Both the position numbers and the translations under genes were made by a program. 7,116 nt of DNA from Nitratifractor sp. (lineage in GTDB: Bacteria > Campylobacterota > Campylobacteria > Campylobacterales > Sulfurovaceae), in contig WFYP01000136.1 of NCBI GenBank assembly GCA_015490055.1, forward strand, positions 1 to 7,116. The letters run 5' to 3'. A model generated the notes under the pieces. The model did no database searches. It saw only the letters and a program-made list of their open reading frames with translations, and had not been told where the DNA came from. Shown in pieces: positions 1 to 6,716 of the stretch (its first letter is position 1; each line of letters starts with the position of its first letter).

Positions 1-1759
1 CCTTAATCAGTTTTGTTTTTACACCAACAATTTCACACCCTACATCTGTTATTTTTATCGCAGAATCAACATCTATTTCATAATGTATATTTTTAATTGA
101 AACATTATTATTATTAGTAATTGTCATGAGAAGTTTTTTCATAGTTACCTTAGTTTTAAGAGTAATTTTTGATTTTTGAGAAACTCTATCATAAAGCATC
201 TTTCCATTCATGGGCTTAAATCTTTTATGAGCATTTATATACTGAAAAAATTTATCCGTAATGTTAATATTTGACCCAAAAGACATAAGATGTGTATGTG
301 TACTCAGCGTATAAATACCATTTAAATCTGCCACAACATTCACTTCATGCTCCATCTCTTTTAATATTTTTGATGAATCCCAATCAAGATTTATTAGATA
401 AGAATAATCATCAGTTCCATGGCGTGGAATAATCATAATCTTGTCCATAAAATATGGTGTTAAACGACTTTCACTTTTATTGAGAATATAGTTAAATCCA
501 CCTTGTCCAAGCAATTTTATCATTTTATCATCTATCTCTTCACGAGGAGGTCTAAAGCCGTATACCTCTTGTTTTGTTAAAGCATAAAGAGCTTTTTTAG
601 AGCCTATTGTCTCTTTTTCATATACTGCATCACTCTTACCTACAATCTTCCCATGAGTATAACTGTGTGAGCCTATCTCTACATATTTACTTTTACCAAC
701 TTCGTGCATCATCTCTTTATGCTTTTGAGCTAAATTCGCAACACAAAATGCTGTTACTGGAAAATGGTTTTTCTCTGCTACATCATGAAATTTCTGTAAA
801 TTTTCAAATTTATACTCTGTATCTTCTGAAACAAAAACAATATTTTTTGTATCTATATATGGATAAGGTAAAGCTATGATACTTTTATCTAAGTACTCTA
901 ACATTCCCTTAAATAAGTTTGCAAATCGTGATGGAGAGACTTCAACAAAAACATATGAGGGGAAACTAAAATAGACCCATTTCCCCTTCTTTTTATACCC
1001 ATGGCAAACAAGAGCGCTCTGCGCTTTCGTAAGTTCTCCTTTTTTTGGAAGACTCATATAATTAACCTGTGTCCATGTAGTCATGTAGGCATCTACATCC
1101 AAATTTTTAGGGGCATCAAATATAGGTAGAGGGTCATATAAAGCTAAATCTAGTGTCTTACCTTTAGGTAAATATTTAGTGATAGGCGAGAGAAGTTTTG
1201 TACTTATAAAAGCTGTTGAATTTCTATCGTAAGTAATATTATTTATCTTTTTATCAAGAGAGAGACCTGTTATTTTAGTGACTAAATTCTTTTTTTGATA
1301 CCTTAATCTTGTATCTAAAAATCCACTCGTATAATTGAAAATAATTCTTCCACCTCTACTTACAAATTTGTCTATATCATTTATCTCTTTTGCTGAAAGT
1401 GACATCATATCCAAGGCAATCAATTTAGAATTTTTATCTAAACCTGCCAAATCTCCACTATAGACATCCAAAGATTTATAACTATTTTTAAGACAAAGAT
1501 TTTTAAAGTACTCTACTCTTTTTCTATATGCTTCATAATCCATACCATTTTTTTCATACATTTTTTTCACGGTATTTGATTGTAAAAAATAGACTTTCTT
1601 ACCACTTAAATTAAATTCTAAAAATGATTTTGCAAAGTAATTTTGCATTAGATAAAAGCTAGAATATGTTAATACTACTATCAATATCATCATAGAAATC
1701 AAGAGTTGCACTCCATATCCATCTACCTTCTTTGAGTTCACTCTAAGTATGGGTGACAT
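1..1759 (-). CDS. Membrane-anchored polysaccharide deacetylase (NodB-like) with amidotransferase-like N-terminal domain, C-terminus outside window
   Basis: The frame is open without interruption from the ATG at 1759 to the left edge (586 residues, no stop). Residues about 17-37 form one membrane span with the short N-terminus inside, so the rest is periplasmic. Residues about 50-290 look like a Rossmann-type class I amidotransferase-like domain (SKLIALDMMSLSAKEI, FVSRGGRIIF, GKWVYFSFPS). Residues about 300-515 carry carbohydrate esterase 4 (NodB) motifs in order: SED 311-313, HSYTH 365-369, FRPPR 402-406, LDW 458-460 and STHTH 486-490. Asp313 with His365 and His369 would bind the metal. The usual first Asp of the TFDDG motif is Glu312 here. 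Residues after 526 appear beta-rich. Next to a PgaC-like synthase this enzyme should remove acetyl groups from the nascent polymer in the periplasm. It is not a canonical PgaB, which is a lipoprotein starting with the deacetylase domain, nor is it recognisably PelA. Confidence 0.85.
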   Translation of the reverse strand, partial: MSPILRVNSKKVDGYGVQLLISMMILIVVLTYSSFYLMQNYFAKSFLEFNLSGKKVYFLQSNTVKKMYEKNGMDYEAYRKRVEYFKNLCLKNSYKSLDVYSGDLAGLDKNSKLIALDMMSLSAKEINDIDKFVSRGGRIIFNYTSGFLDTRLRYQKKNLVTKITGLSLDKKINNITYDRNSTAFISTKLLSPITKYLPKGKTLDLALYDPLPIFDAPKNLDVDAYMTTWTQVNYMSLPKKGELTKAQSALVCHGYKKKGKWVYFSFPSYVFVEVSPSRFANLFKGMLEYLDKSIIALPYPYIDTKNIVFVSEDTEYKFENLQKFHDVAEKNHFPVTAFCVANLAQKHKEMMHEVGKSKYVEIGSHSYTHGKIVGKSDAVYEKETIGSKKALYALTKQEVYGFRPPREEIDDKMIKLLGQGGFNYILNKSESRLTPYFMDKIMIIPRHGTDDYSYLINLDWDSSKILKEMEHEVNVVADLNGIYTLSTHTHLMSFGSNINITDKFFQYINAHKRFKPMNGKMLYDRVSQKSKITLKTKVTMKKLLMTITNNNNVSIKNIHYEIDVDSAIKITDVGCEIVGVKTKLIK

Positions 1760-1760
1760 T

Positions 1761-1946
1761 TTATTGCTCCTTAGTAAAAAAGAGAAATTCTTTCCCCTCT
1801 AGTTCAAGAGCCTCATCATATGTTATTTTTGCAGCACCTTTTTTCTTCTCTCGAGCCTTATACAAAAAGTACGCTATAACTCCAAACACCATTGTTAGCA
1901 AAGTAATTGCTAAAATTAAAAATGATAAAAATGATAATAAATTCAT
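1761..1946 (-). CDS. Small single-span membrane protein between synthase and deacetylase (PgaD position)
   Basis: This 61-residue protein has one hydrophobic span (about residues 4-29, LLSFLSFLILAITLL and following) and then a basic stretch YKAREKKKG. By the positive-inside rule this puts the C-terminal tail (about 32 residues, containing ITYDEALELEGKEFLFF) in the cytoplasm. It starts within the synthase stop (ATGA overlap) behind a clear AGGA ribosome site and ends one base before the deacetylase ATG, so it is a real operon member. PgaD occupies the same position in pga operons and supports PgaC in c-di-GMP response, but PgaD is over twice as long with two spans. I do not recognise sequence similarity to it. 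An accessory subunit of the synthase is an inference from position and topology only. Confidence 0.75.
   Translation of the reverse strand: MNLLSFLSFLILAITLLTMVFGVIAYFLYKAREKKKGAAKITYDEALELEGKEFLFFTKEQ
1767..1772 (-). promoter_or_regulatory. Strong Shine-Dalgarno (AAGGAG) for the deacetylase, embedded in the small upstream gene
   Basis: AAGGAG lies seven bases before the ATG at 1759 and is formed by the Lys-Glu codons at the very end of the 61-residue gene (TKEQ, stop). It fixes the deacetylase start. It is the best ribosome site in the window, suggesting that the deacetylase is translated independently of coupling. Confidence 0.85.
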
Positions 1947-3259
1947 ATTCTTCCTTTTCTTTCAAGTTTTCCCCAACCCATTTCGATATTGAACCACTCT
2001 TCAATTGTAGCGAATACTTTAGCAATATTAATAACCATAATAAAGGCTAATCTATAGATGATAGAGTATGCAGCTAAAGAGAGTTTCTCTCTTGTAATAA
2101 GTAGACAATAGATAGCACCTGCAACATCTAATACAGTAAACATTATCCACCAAAAAAGAAGTAACTGACTTGTTCCAGTTGCAAGTGCTAAGTATATCAT
2201 AAATACATCGCCCCAAATTGTCATAAAAGGCCAAAATACTGACTCAAAGAGCATATACCACATCACAAATGAGATAGAGGGATTTGAACGGATATTCCAA
2301 AGATACTGTCTATTTTTTTTAATAGCTTGAAGTATTCCTCTTGTCCATCTGTACCTTTGCTTCAATAAATCTAACAAGTCTTCTGGCGCTTCTGTGTGTG
2401 CAATTGCATCAGGTTCAAAATCTATTTTATAACCCTTAGCAATAAGAGAAAGAGTCAAATCACAATCTTCAGCAAAAGTGTCATGAGAGTAGTATCCAGC
2501 CTCTCGCATCGCTTCTTTTCTAAACATTCCTAAAGGTCCAGGAATAATATTGACAAGTTTTAAAAATGATTGACCATTTTTCACCATATTTAGCCCTTGT
2601 ATGTACTCAAGTGCTTGTAGCTTAGTTAAAAATGTATCTGTATTAATAACACTAACACTCCCTGCAACTGCTGCAATCTCGGGATCTTTGAAATGTTGTA
2701 CTAAAAGTTCTATAGCATATTTATCCAGTTTTGAATCAGCATCTACACAGCATATCAAGCTACCTTTTGCCTTTTTAATTGCAAAATTGAGTGCACGAGA
2801 TTTTCCTCCATTTGGCTTTGAAAGCACTTTTAAACTTCTATATCCCTCTTCAAATTCAAACATTTTAGCAAGTTCATACGTCCTGTCACTACTTCCATCA
2901 TCAATCACAAGAATCTCGATATTTGGATATGTCTGAGCTATGGTACTCTTAAGCGATGGGACAATGACATCCTGCTCATTATAACAAGGCACAATAATAG
3001 AGACTATATCCTTTTTTGATGTGTGGAAATCTTCATCGGCAGAGCGTCTTAATACTTGTAAAATTGAGAAGAACATGAGTAAAAGATAACGTATAATAAT
3101 CAACATAGTAAACACAAAAATCAGTATTACACCAAACTTCACAAATGTATTAGATGCTGCAATAAATATATCTTGAAGATGCTCTACACTAAAATAAGTT
3201 AAATATAAACCTCCAGCCATAGAAGCTATAAAGATGACTTTTTTTATCAAATCTACCAT
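1943..3259 (-). CDS. Family 2 processive glycosyltransferase, PgaC/IcaA-like polysaccharide synthase
   Basis: This inner-membrane synthase would polymerise a beta-linked sugar from a UDP-sugar and export it. In 438 residues it shows two N-terminal membrane segments (about 5-25 and 41-68), a cytoplasmic GT-A domain (about 85-310) and three C-terminal segments (about 330-356, 364-386 and 395-415). All processive GT2 motifs are present: PCYNE 91-95, DDGSSD 120-125, DAD 173-175, AED 263-265 with the probable catalytic Asp265, and QRYRW 301-305. The ending EEWFNIEMGWGKLERKGR resembles PgaC-type synthases. Length and topology fit PgaC (about 440 residues), while cellulose synthases are larger and carry a PilZ domain, absent here. 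Poly-N-acetylglucosamine is the best guess for the product, given the adjacent deacetylase, but sugar specificity is not proven. The start overlaps the barrel stop by 7 bases with a weak ribosome site, suggesting translational coupling; the stop shares ATGA with the next gene. Confidence 0.9.
   Translation of the reverse strand: MVDLIKKVIFIASMAGGLYLTYFSVEHLQDIFIAASNTFVKFGVILIFVFTMLIIIRYLLLMFFSILQVLRRSADEDFHTSKKDIVSIIVPCYNEQDVIVPSLKSTIAQTYPNIEILVIDDGSSDRTYELAKMFEFEEGYRSLKVLSKPNGGKSRALNFAIKKAKGSLICCVDADSKLDKYAIELLVQHFKDPEIAAVAGSVSVINTDTFLTKLQALEYIQGLNMVKNGQSFLKLVNIIPGPLGMFRKEAMREAGYYSHDTFAEDCDLTLSLIAKGYKIDFEPDAIAHTEAPEDLLDLLKQRYRWTRGILQAIKKNRQYLWNIRSNPSISFVMWYMLFESVFWPFMTIWGDVFMIYLALATGTSQLLLFWWIMFTVLDVAGAIYCLLITREKLSLAAYSIIYRLAFIMVINIAKVFATIEEWFNIEMGWGKLERKGRI
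1953..1956 (-). promoter_or_regulatory. Ribosome binding site for the 61-residue membrane protein
   Basis: The coding strand reads AAAAGGAAGAAT directly before the ATG at 1946, placing an AGGA core at a workable distance inside the end of the synthase gene. It supports this start for the small protein. Confidence 0.65.
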
Positions 3260-4272
3260 GAATAACTAATCTTTGCTTTACATTCTCTATAATAATAATT
3301 AGAACCATAGGATAATCTTGCTGAATTACTTTCAAGGCAACCTATCTCATAATCCAAATGTTTCATCGGGTTTCCAAAGAGCCAAAGACCATATTTATAT
3401 GGTATTGTCTTATCAACTATTGAATATCCTATACCAATTTTTCCTCGAACACCTGCATATTTTGAAAAAACATACTGGGGATTTAATCTTAGCAATGTAG
3501 AATCTGCAAAGTGAGGAGAATAAAAATCGTAATGATGCTTAGAGTGTGATGTATACCAACCTTCCAAGGCGACACTATAAGTAAATTTTGGTCTCCATAC
3601 ACTATCCTTGTAAAATACCCAATCAAACTGAGTAGTCATTTCTCTATCAGCATTACTGAAAAAATTTACCTCTATATTTGCCCATAAGTCTGTTTTATTT
3701 TCAAATAGTATATAGTCGGAAACTGAAAAATGATTTGCTATAATTCTTTTTTCGTAAGGTACTAAAGAGTATGTATAAAAAAGTGCATTTTGTTTCGTAT
3801 ATTCTAAGGAATAACTATGCTGTTTGTAACTGTTTTTATACGTAAGTGTTGGAACAAACTCAGAAAAATCATCATAATCATTTCTACCTAAACGTAAAGA
3901 AAAGTTATCATAAAAAAGTGTAGCACCATAACGAATTCCACTATATTTTTTCTTATGTTGTCCAATCGAAAACAACCCAATATCTGCACTTAGAGCAATA
4001 TGATCAGTTATTTGTGAACGCTTATAAAATAGATCTAGTGATTTAAAAATAATATCTGCACTATCTTTAAACATGTAGGCATCAGCCTTTATATGGTTTA
4101 ATGCTGAAGCAGTAGTAATTGCATCAGCAGAGATTTGAGATTTATTTAACTGACTGATAGGGGTTTCCGTAACATAACTTTTAACAAATACCTCTTTTTC
4201 GGGAATAAACTGTTTATTCATTCCACCAGCTAAAGATATATCATGATATTTTTTTGGTTTGCCCTTTAGCAT
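3253..4272 (-). CDS. Outer-membrane beta-barrel lacking a signal peptide; probable C-terminal half of the TPR exporter
   Basis: This 339-residue frame is dominated by alternating polar/aromatic strands with Tyr/Phe/Trp girdles (for example YGATLFYDNFSLRLGR near 115-130 and DWVFYKDSVWRPKFTYSV near 217-234). It ends in KISYSW, a C-terminal aromatic typical of the last strand recognised by the BAM machinery. The N-terminus (MLKGKPKKYHDIS) is hydrophilic and cannot act as a Sec signal. Upstream in this frame there is a TAA at 4332-4330 and no ATG, GTG or TTG between it and the ATG at 4272, so an alternative exported start does not exist. There is no Shine-Dalgarno sequence, and the ATG overlaps the TPR gene's stop (ATGCTAA). 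By analogy with PgaA, PelB and BcsC it should be the pore of the polysaccharide exporter, reached by a -1 shift in the A10 tract. As a free-standing cytoplasmic product it would probably be useless. The 3' end overlaps the glycosyltransferase start by 7 bases. Confidence 0.75.
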   Translation of the reverse strand: MLKGKPKKYHDISLAGGMNKQFIPEKEVFVKSYVTETPISQLNKSQISADAITTASALNHIKADAYMFKDSADIIFKSLDLFYKRSQITDHIALSADIGLFSIGQHKKKYSGIRYGATLFYDNFSLRLGRNDYDDFSEFVPTLTYKNSYKQHSYSLEYTKQNALFYTYSLVPYEKRIIANHFSVSDYILFENKTDLWANIEVNFFSNADREMTTQFDWVFYKDSVWRPKFTYSVALEGWYTSHSKHHYDFYSPHFADSTLLRLNPQYVFSKYAGVRGKIGIGYSIVDKTIPYKYGLWLFGNPMKHLDYEIGCLESNSARLSYGSNYYYRECKAKISYSW

Positions 4273-6716
4273 AGACTTTTTTTTTTGGTATTTAGAGCCA
4301 AAGGGTGGGCTTGTAAATATCTGTTTTCCTTAAGACTTTTATCTATAAATGGCTCTAGCAGTAACTCTTTTTTGTAAATGCCCGCTTCCCATTTCTCTTT
4401 TGTTATTCTACATTCAGTTTCATGACTAGCACATTTAACTTCAAGTGTTTTATAACCTTTATCTGCATTTTTATTTGTGCTATACTCTTGATAAAATTTT
4501 ATCATGTAGCTATTTTTACCTATATTTTTATATATAGGGTCATAAACACCAACTGATATATAATTAACGTTAGAAAATTTTTCTTGTTTTCGATATGACC
4601 ACATTTCATCTTTTAAAAAATTATTATCATAATAACTTGCATACTTTTGAAATTTAAGAGACTCCCAAGATGTTTTCCAAGAGTTTAAAAACTTGCTCAT
4701 ATTCGCATCTAGTTTTTTGTAAACACTAGCTTTTAACTTAAGAAGTAATTTTTTAGACTCTTTTAGTTTTCCATTTTTCATCATGTTGTAGGCATAATGA
4801 TATCGTAACTCATCAGAATCTTTCACCCAAAATATAAGTGAAAACTCACCCTCTGCTTCTCCATATTTTTTAGAATTTTCAAGAGCAAAAGCATACCTAT
4901 ATCTTACCTCATGATCATTTGGATGGCTACGAAGATAATCTTTATAATACTCTAGAGATGCAATATAATGCCCATTAAAGTAGAGTGTATCAGCTAAAAA
5001 GAGCAGCTTTTTTCCTAAATCATCAAAATAGGTACTCGTTGTAGCACCACTATTACTTGTTGTAAAACGAGGGGCAACTTTTAATATCTTTGCCTTTAAC
5101 TTTAGAGCTTCTTTATCTTCTGGATGCTCTTTTAAAACTCCATTTAAAACATCTAAAGCTTCTTTAGAAAAACCTTGCCAATAATAGTTTTTTGCAAGTA
5201 AAATACTCGATTTAACTGTCTGTTTTTGTGCTGCATAATACTCAAGATATCCAAACCCTTCATAATACTTTTTATTCTCAACAAGGAGTAAAGCCAAATC
5301 TTTTGTAGCTTCGAGATCACTAGGTTTTCTCTCCACATATAATTTAAGATTTTTTATCGCCATATCACTCTGCTTGTTGAGTTGGTACAGCTCTGACAAT
5401 CGTTTTACATCACTTAAAGATGTTCTCCCCCTATAAATTTTGATAAGCCCCACATAGTTATGGTTTAGCTCCATGAGAGCCTCTTTTACTTCCTTATCAG
5501 CTGGATTTTCTTTTTTGAGTTTCATAAAAAGAGTTTTAGCCTCTTTACTCTTTTTATCCCACATATAGACATAAGCCTTTGCTTTTTTTGCACTATAAAC
5601 CTGCTCTTTATCATCACTTTTATTGATTACTTCATTGAGATTTGGAAGAGCTTCTTTATATCTATGATCCCAAGAATAAATTTGACCAAGCATTAACTTT
5701 GCATCTAAATTTTTGTTAAGCTTTCCATGTTTTAAAATCCTTAATGCTTTATCTGTTTTACCCATCCAAGTAAGATATTTTGCTTCTAAGACCAATGAAT
5801 CATCTGTAACTTTCTCTTTGTTATAGTTATGAATCAACTCTAAAGTTTCAGATTTTTTTCCTGCTGAGAAGAGAACATTGGCATAGGCAGAGAGTGTATC
5901 AATATTTTTATCTTTTTCGTAAGCTTTTTTTATAGTTAATAAGTAGCTATTTTTTGCAGTCTCTATTTTTGTTCCAAGTTTCTGTAGTTCACTATTTTTT
6001 GGATACTTACGATACACAAAGTTATAAAGTCGTTGTGCCTTTGCTGTTTCACCTAAATAAAGATAACTGTTAATAAGTTTTACTGCAATCTTAATTTCGT
6101 AAGAAGTATTATAGAGTTTTTCATACAGTTTTACAGCACATTTATACTTCCCTGTCAAATAACAAATATCTGCACGAATTTTTGCTGAATCTATATTGTT
6201 TTCTTGTTTAAGCCTATTTAGTGCCTCTTTACTCTCTGCATACCTAGCATCCCAAAGATAAATATATGCAGCTTTTACATGATAACTATCTTCAAGAGTC
6301 ACATCTGTCTCTACAAGTGCTTGATATAAATTACTATAAAACTGATAATTACTTGTACCATAATAACTATCAAGTCTCGTTTGAGCCTCTTTAGAATTTA
6401 TTGGATATGATAAGCCAGCCTCTCTAAAAACAGCTTTTGCTTTCTCCTTAAGCGCTATCTTTTTTTTGATAGCAAGTGCATTTTTATTTTTAGGCTCCTG
6501 CTTAAGAACCTCTTTAAGGAGAGTAAGTGATTTTAAATCATTATCATTTTTTTCATAATACTTTGCAAGTATAAGTCTCTCTTTAAGAGCATCAGGATGC
6601 TTATCGACAATCCCTTGAAGCATTTGAATATCTAACTCAATCGCATATGTATTAAGAGCTAATAAAAGTAAAGTAAATACTATTTTAAGCATGGATACAT
6701 TTCTCAATACATTCAT
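4266..6716 (-). CDS. Secreted TPR protein with C-terminal NTF2-like domain; N-terminal half of a probable exopolysaccharide outer-membrane exporter
   Basis: This 816-residue protein has a Sec signal peptide: hydrophobic core IVFTLLLLAL, likely cleavage after Ala25 (TYA|IEL). Residues about 35-660 are helical TPR-type repeats, several carrying a Trp motif (WDARY near 155, WDHRY near 349, WDKKS near 386, WQGFS near 513). Residues about 672-785 (FLNSWKTSWES, YASYYDNNF, GYKTLEVK, ITKEKWE) resemble the NTF2-like domain of Csd6/Cds6-type proteins of Campylobacterota. In PgaA, PelB and BcsC a periplasmic TPR domain guides polymer to a fused barrel; here the barrel follows directly in the -1 frame. 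The last six residues (KKKSLC) come from reading through an A10 tract into a stop. Two starts are possible: ATG at 6716, overlapping the upstream gene by 32 bases, or ATG at 6692 (Met9), overlapping by 8 and giving a compact signal peptide MLKIVFTL. Neither has a strong Shine-Dalgarno sequence. Confidence 0.85.
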   Translation of the reverse strand: MNVLRNVSMLKIVFTLLLLALNTYAIELDIQMLQGIVDKHPDALKERLILAKYYEKNDNDLKSLTLLKEVLKQEPKNKNALAIKKKIALKEKAKAVFREAGLSYPINSKEAQTRLDSYYGTSNYQFYSNLYQALVETDVTLEDSYHVKAAYIYLWDARYAESKEALNRLKQENNIDSAKIRADICYLTGKYKCAVKLYEKLYNTSYEIKIAVKLINSYLYLGETAKAQRLYNFVYRKYPKNSELQKLGTKIETAKNSYLLTIKKAYEKDKNIDTLSAYANVLFSAGKKSETLELIHNYNKEKVTDDSLVLEAKYLTWMGKTDKALRILKHGKLNKNLDAKLMLGQIYSWDHRYKEALPNLNEVINKSDDKEQVYSAKKAKAYVYMWDKKSKEAKTLFMKLKKENPADKEVKEALMELNHNYVGLIKIYRGRTSLSDVKRLSELYQLNKQSDMAIKNLKLYVERKPSDLEATKDLALLLVENKKYYEGFGYLEYYAAQKQTVKSSILLAKNYYWQGFSKEALDVLNGVLKEHPEDKEALKLKAKILKVAPRFTTSNSGATTSTYFDDLGKKLLFLADTLYFNGHYIASLEYYKDYLRSHPNDHEVRYRYAFALENSKKYGEAEGEFSLIFWVKDSDELRYHYAYNMMKNGKLKESKKLLLKLKASVYKKLDANMSKFLNSWKTSWESLKFQKYASYYDNNFLKDEMWSYRKQEKFSNVNYISVGVYDPIYKNIGKNSYMIKFYQEYSTNKNADKGYKTLEVKCASHETECRITKEKWEAGIYKKELLLEPFIDKSLKENRYLQAHPLALNTKKKSLC
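4277..4286 (-). repeat. Homopolymer tract, ten A on the coding strand, at the TPR/barrel frame junction
   Basis: Ten T on the plus strand read as A10 in the mRNA, giving codons AAA AAA AAA AGT in the TPR frame. Any slip back by one base anywhere in the run enters the barrel frame as AAG TCT ATG. The shift has to occur between the barrel-frame stop at 4332-4330 and the TPR-frame stop at 4268-4266, and this tract lies inside that interval of about 60 bases. Such runs are prone to polymerase slippage, ribosomal -1 slippage, replication slippage and sequencing indels. The sequence alone does not tell which applies. Confidence 0.9.

Larger units (their letters stand above)
3253..6716 (-). other. 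Composite reading: TPR-NTF2-barrel exporter of about 1154 residues if the A10 tract is shifted by -1 (or read as A11)
   Basis: Reading the TPR frame to Thr810, then four Lys and one Ser through a tract with one extra A (or after a -1 ribosomal slip), enters the barrel frame at its ATG and continues to the terminal Trp. The product would have a signal peptide, TPR repeats, an NTF2-like domain, a short linker and a beta-barrel. The length is in the range of known TPR-barrel exporters such as BcsC and PelB. This entry is a hypothesis about the intended gene; the two frames as sequenced are listed separately. Confidence 0.6.

Noticed and set aside
607..879. Plus-strand open frame of 90 codons
   Set aside because: It lies antisense to the deacetylase domain, whose motifs are clear on the other strand; the translation shows no domain and there is no convincing ribosome site.
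1753..1992. Plus-strand open frame of 79 codons
   Set aside because: It is antisense to the 61-residue membrane protein and the ends of both neighbours, all of which have good starts and operon spacing.
2052..2234. Minus-strand open frame of 60 codons inside the synthase gene
   Set aside because: It is an alternative frame within the synthase membrane region; the synthase reading has all family motifs and is continuous.
2313..2320. Run of eight T in the synthase gene as a second slippage site
   Set aside because: The synthase frame runs straight through it with motifs intact on both sides, so there is no sign of a frame problem here.
2601..2936. Plus-strand open frame of 111 codons
   Set aside because: It is antisense to the catalytic domain of the glycosyltransferase; its length is explained by the opposite-strand codon pattern.
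3318..3500. Plus-strand open frame of 60 codons
   Set aside because: It is antisense to the barrel C-terminus, with no recognisable product.
5153..5338. Minus-strand open frame of 61 codons inside the TPR gene
   Set aside because: It is an alternative frame of the TPR coding sequence with no independent support.
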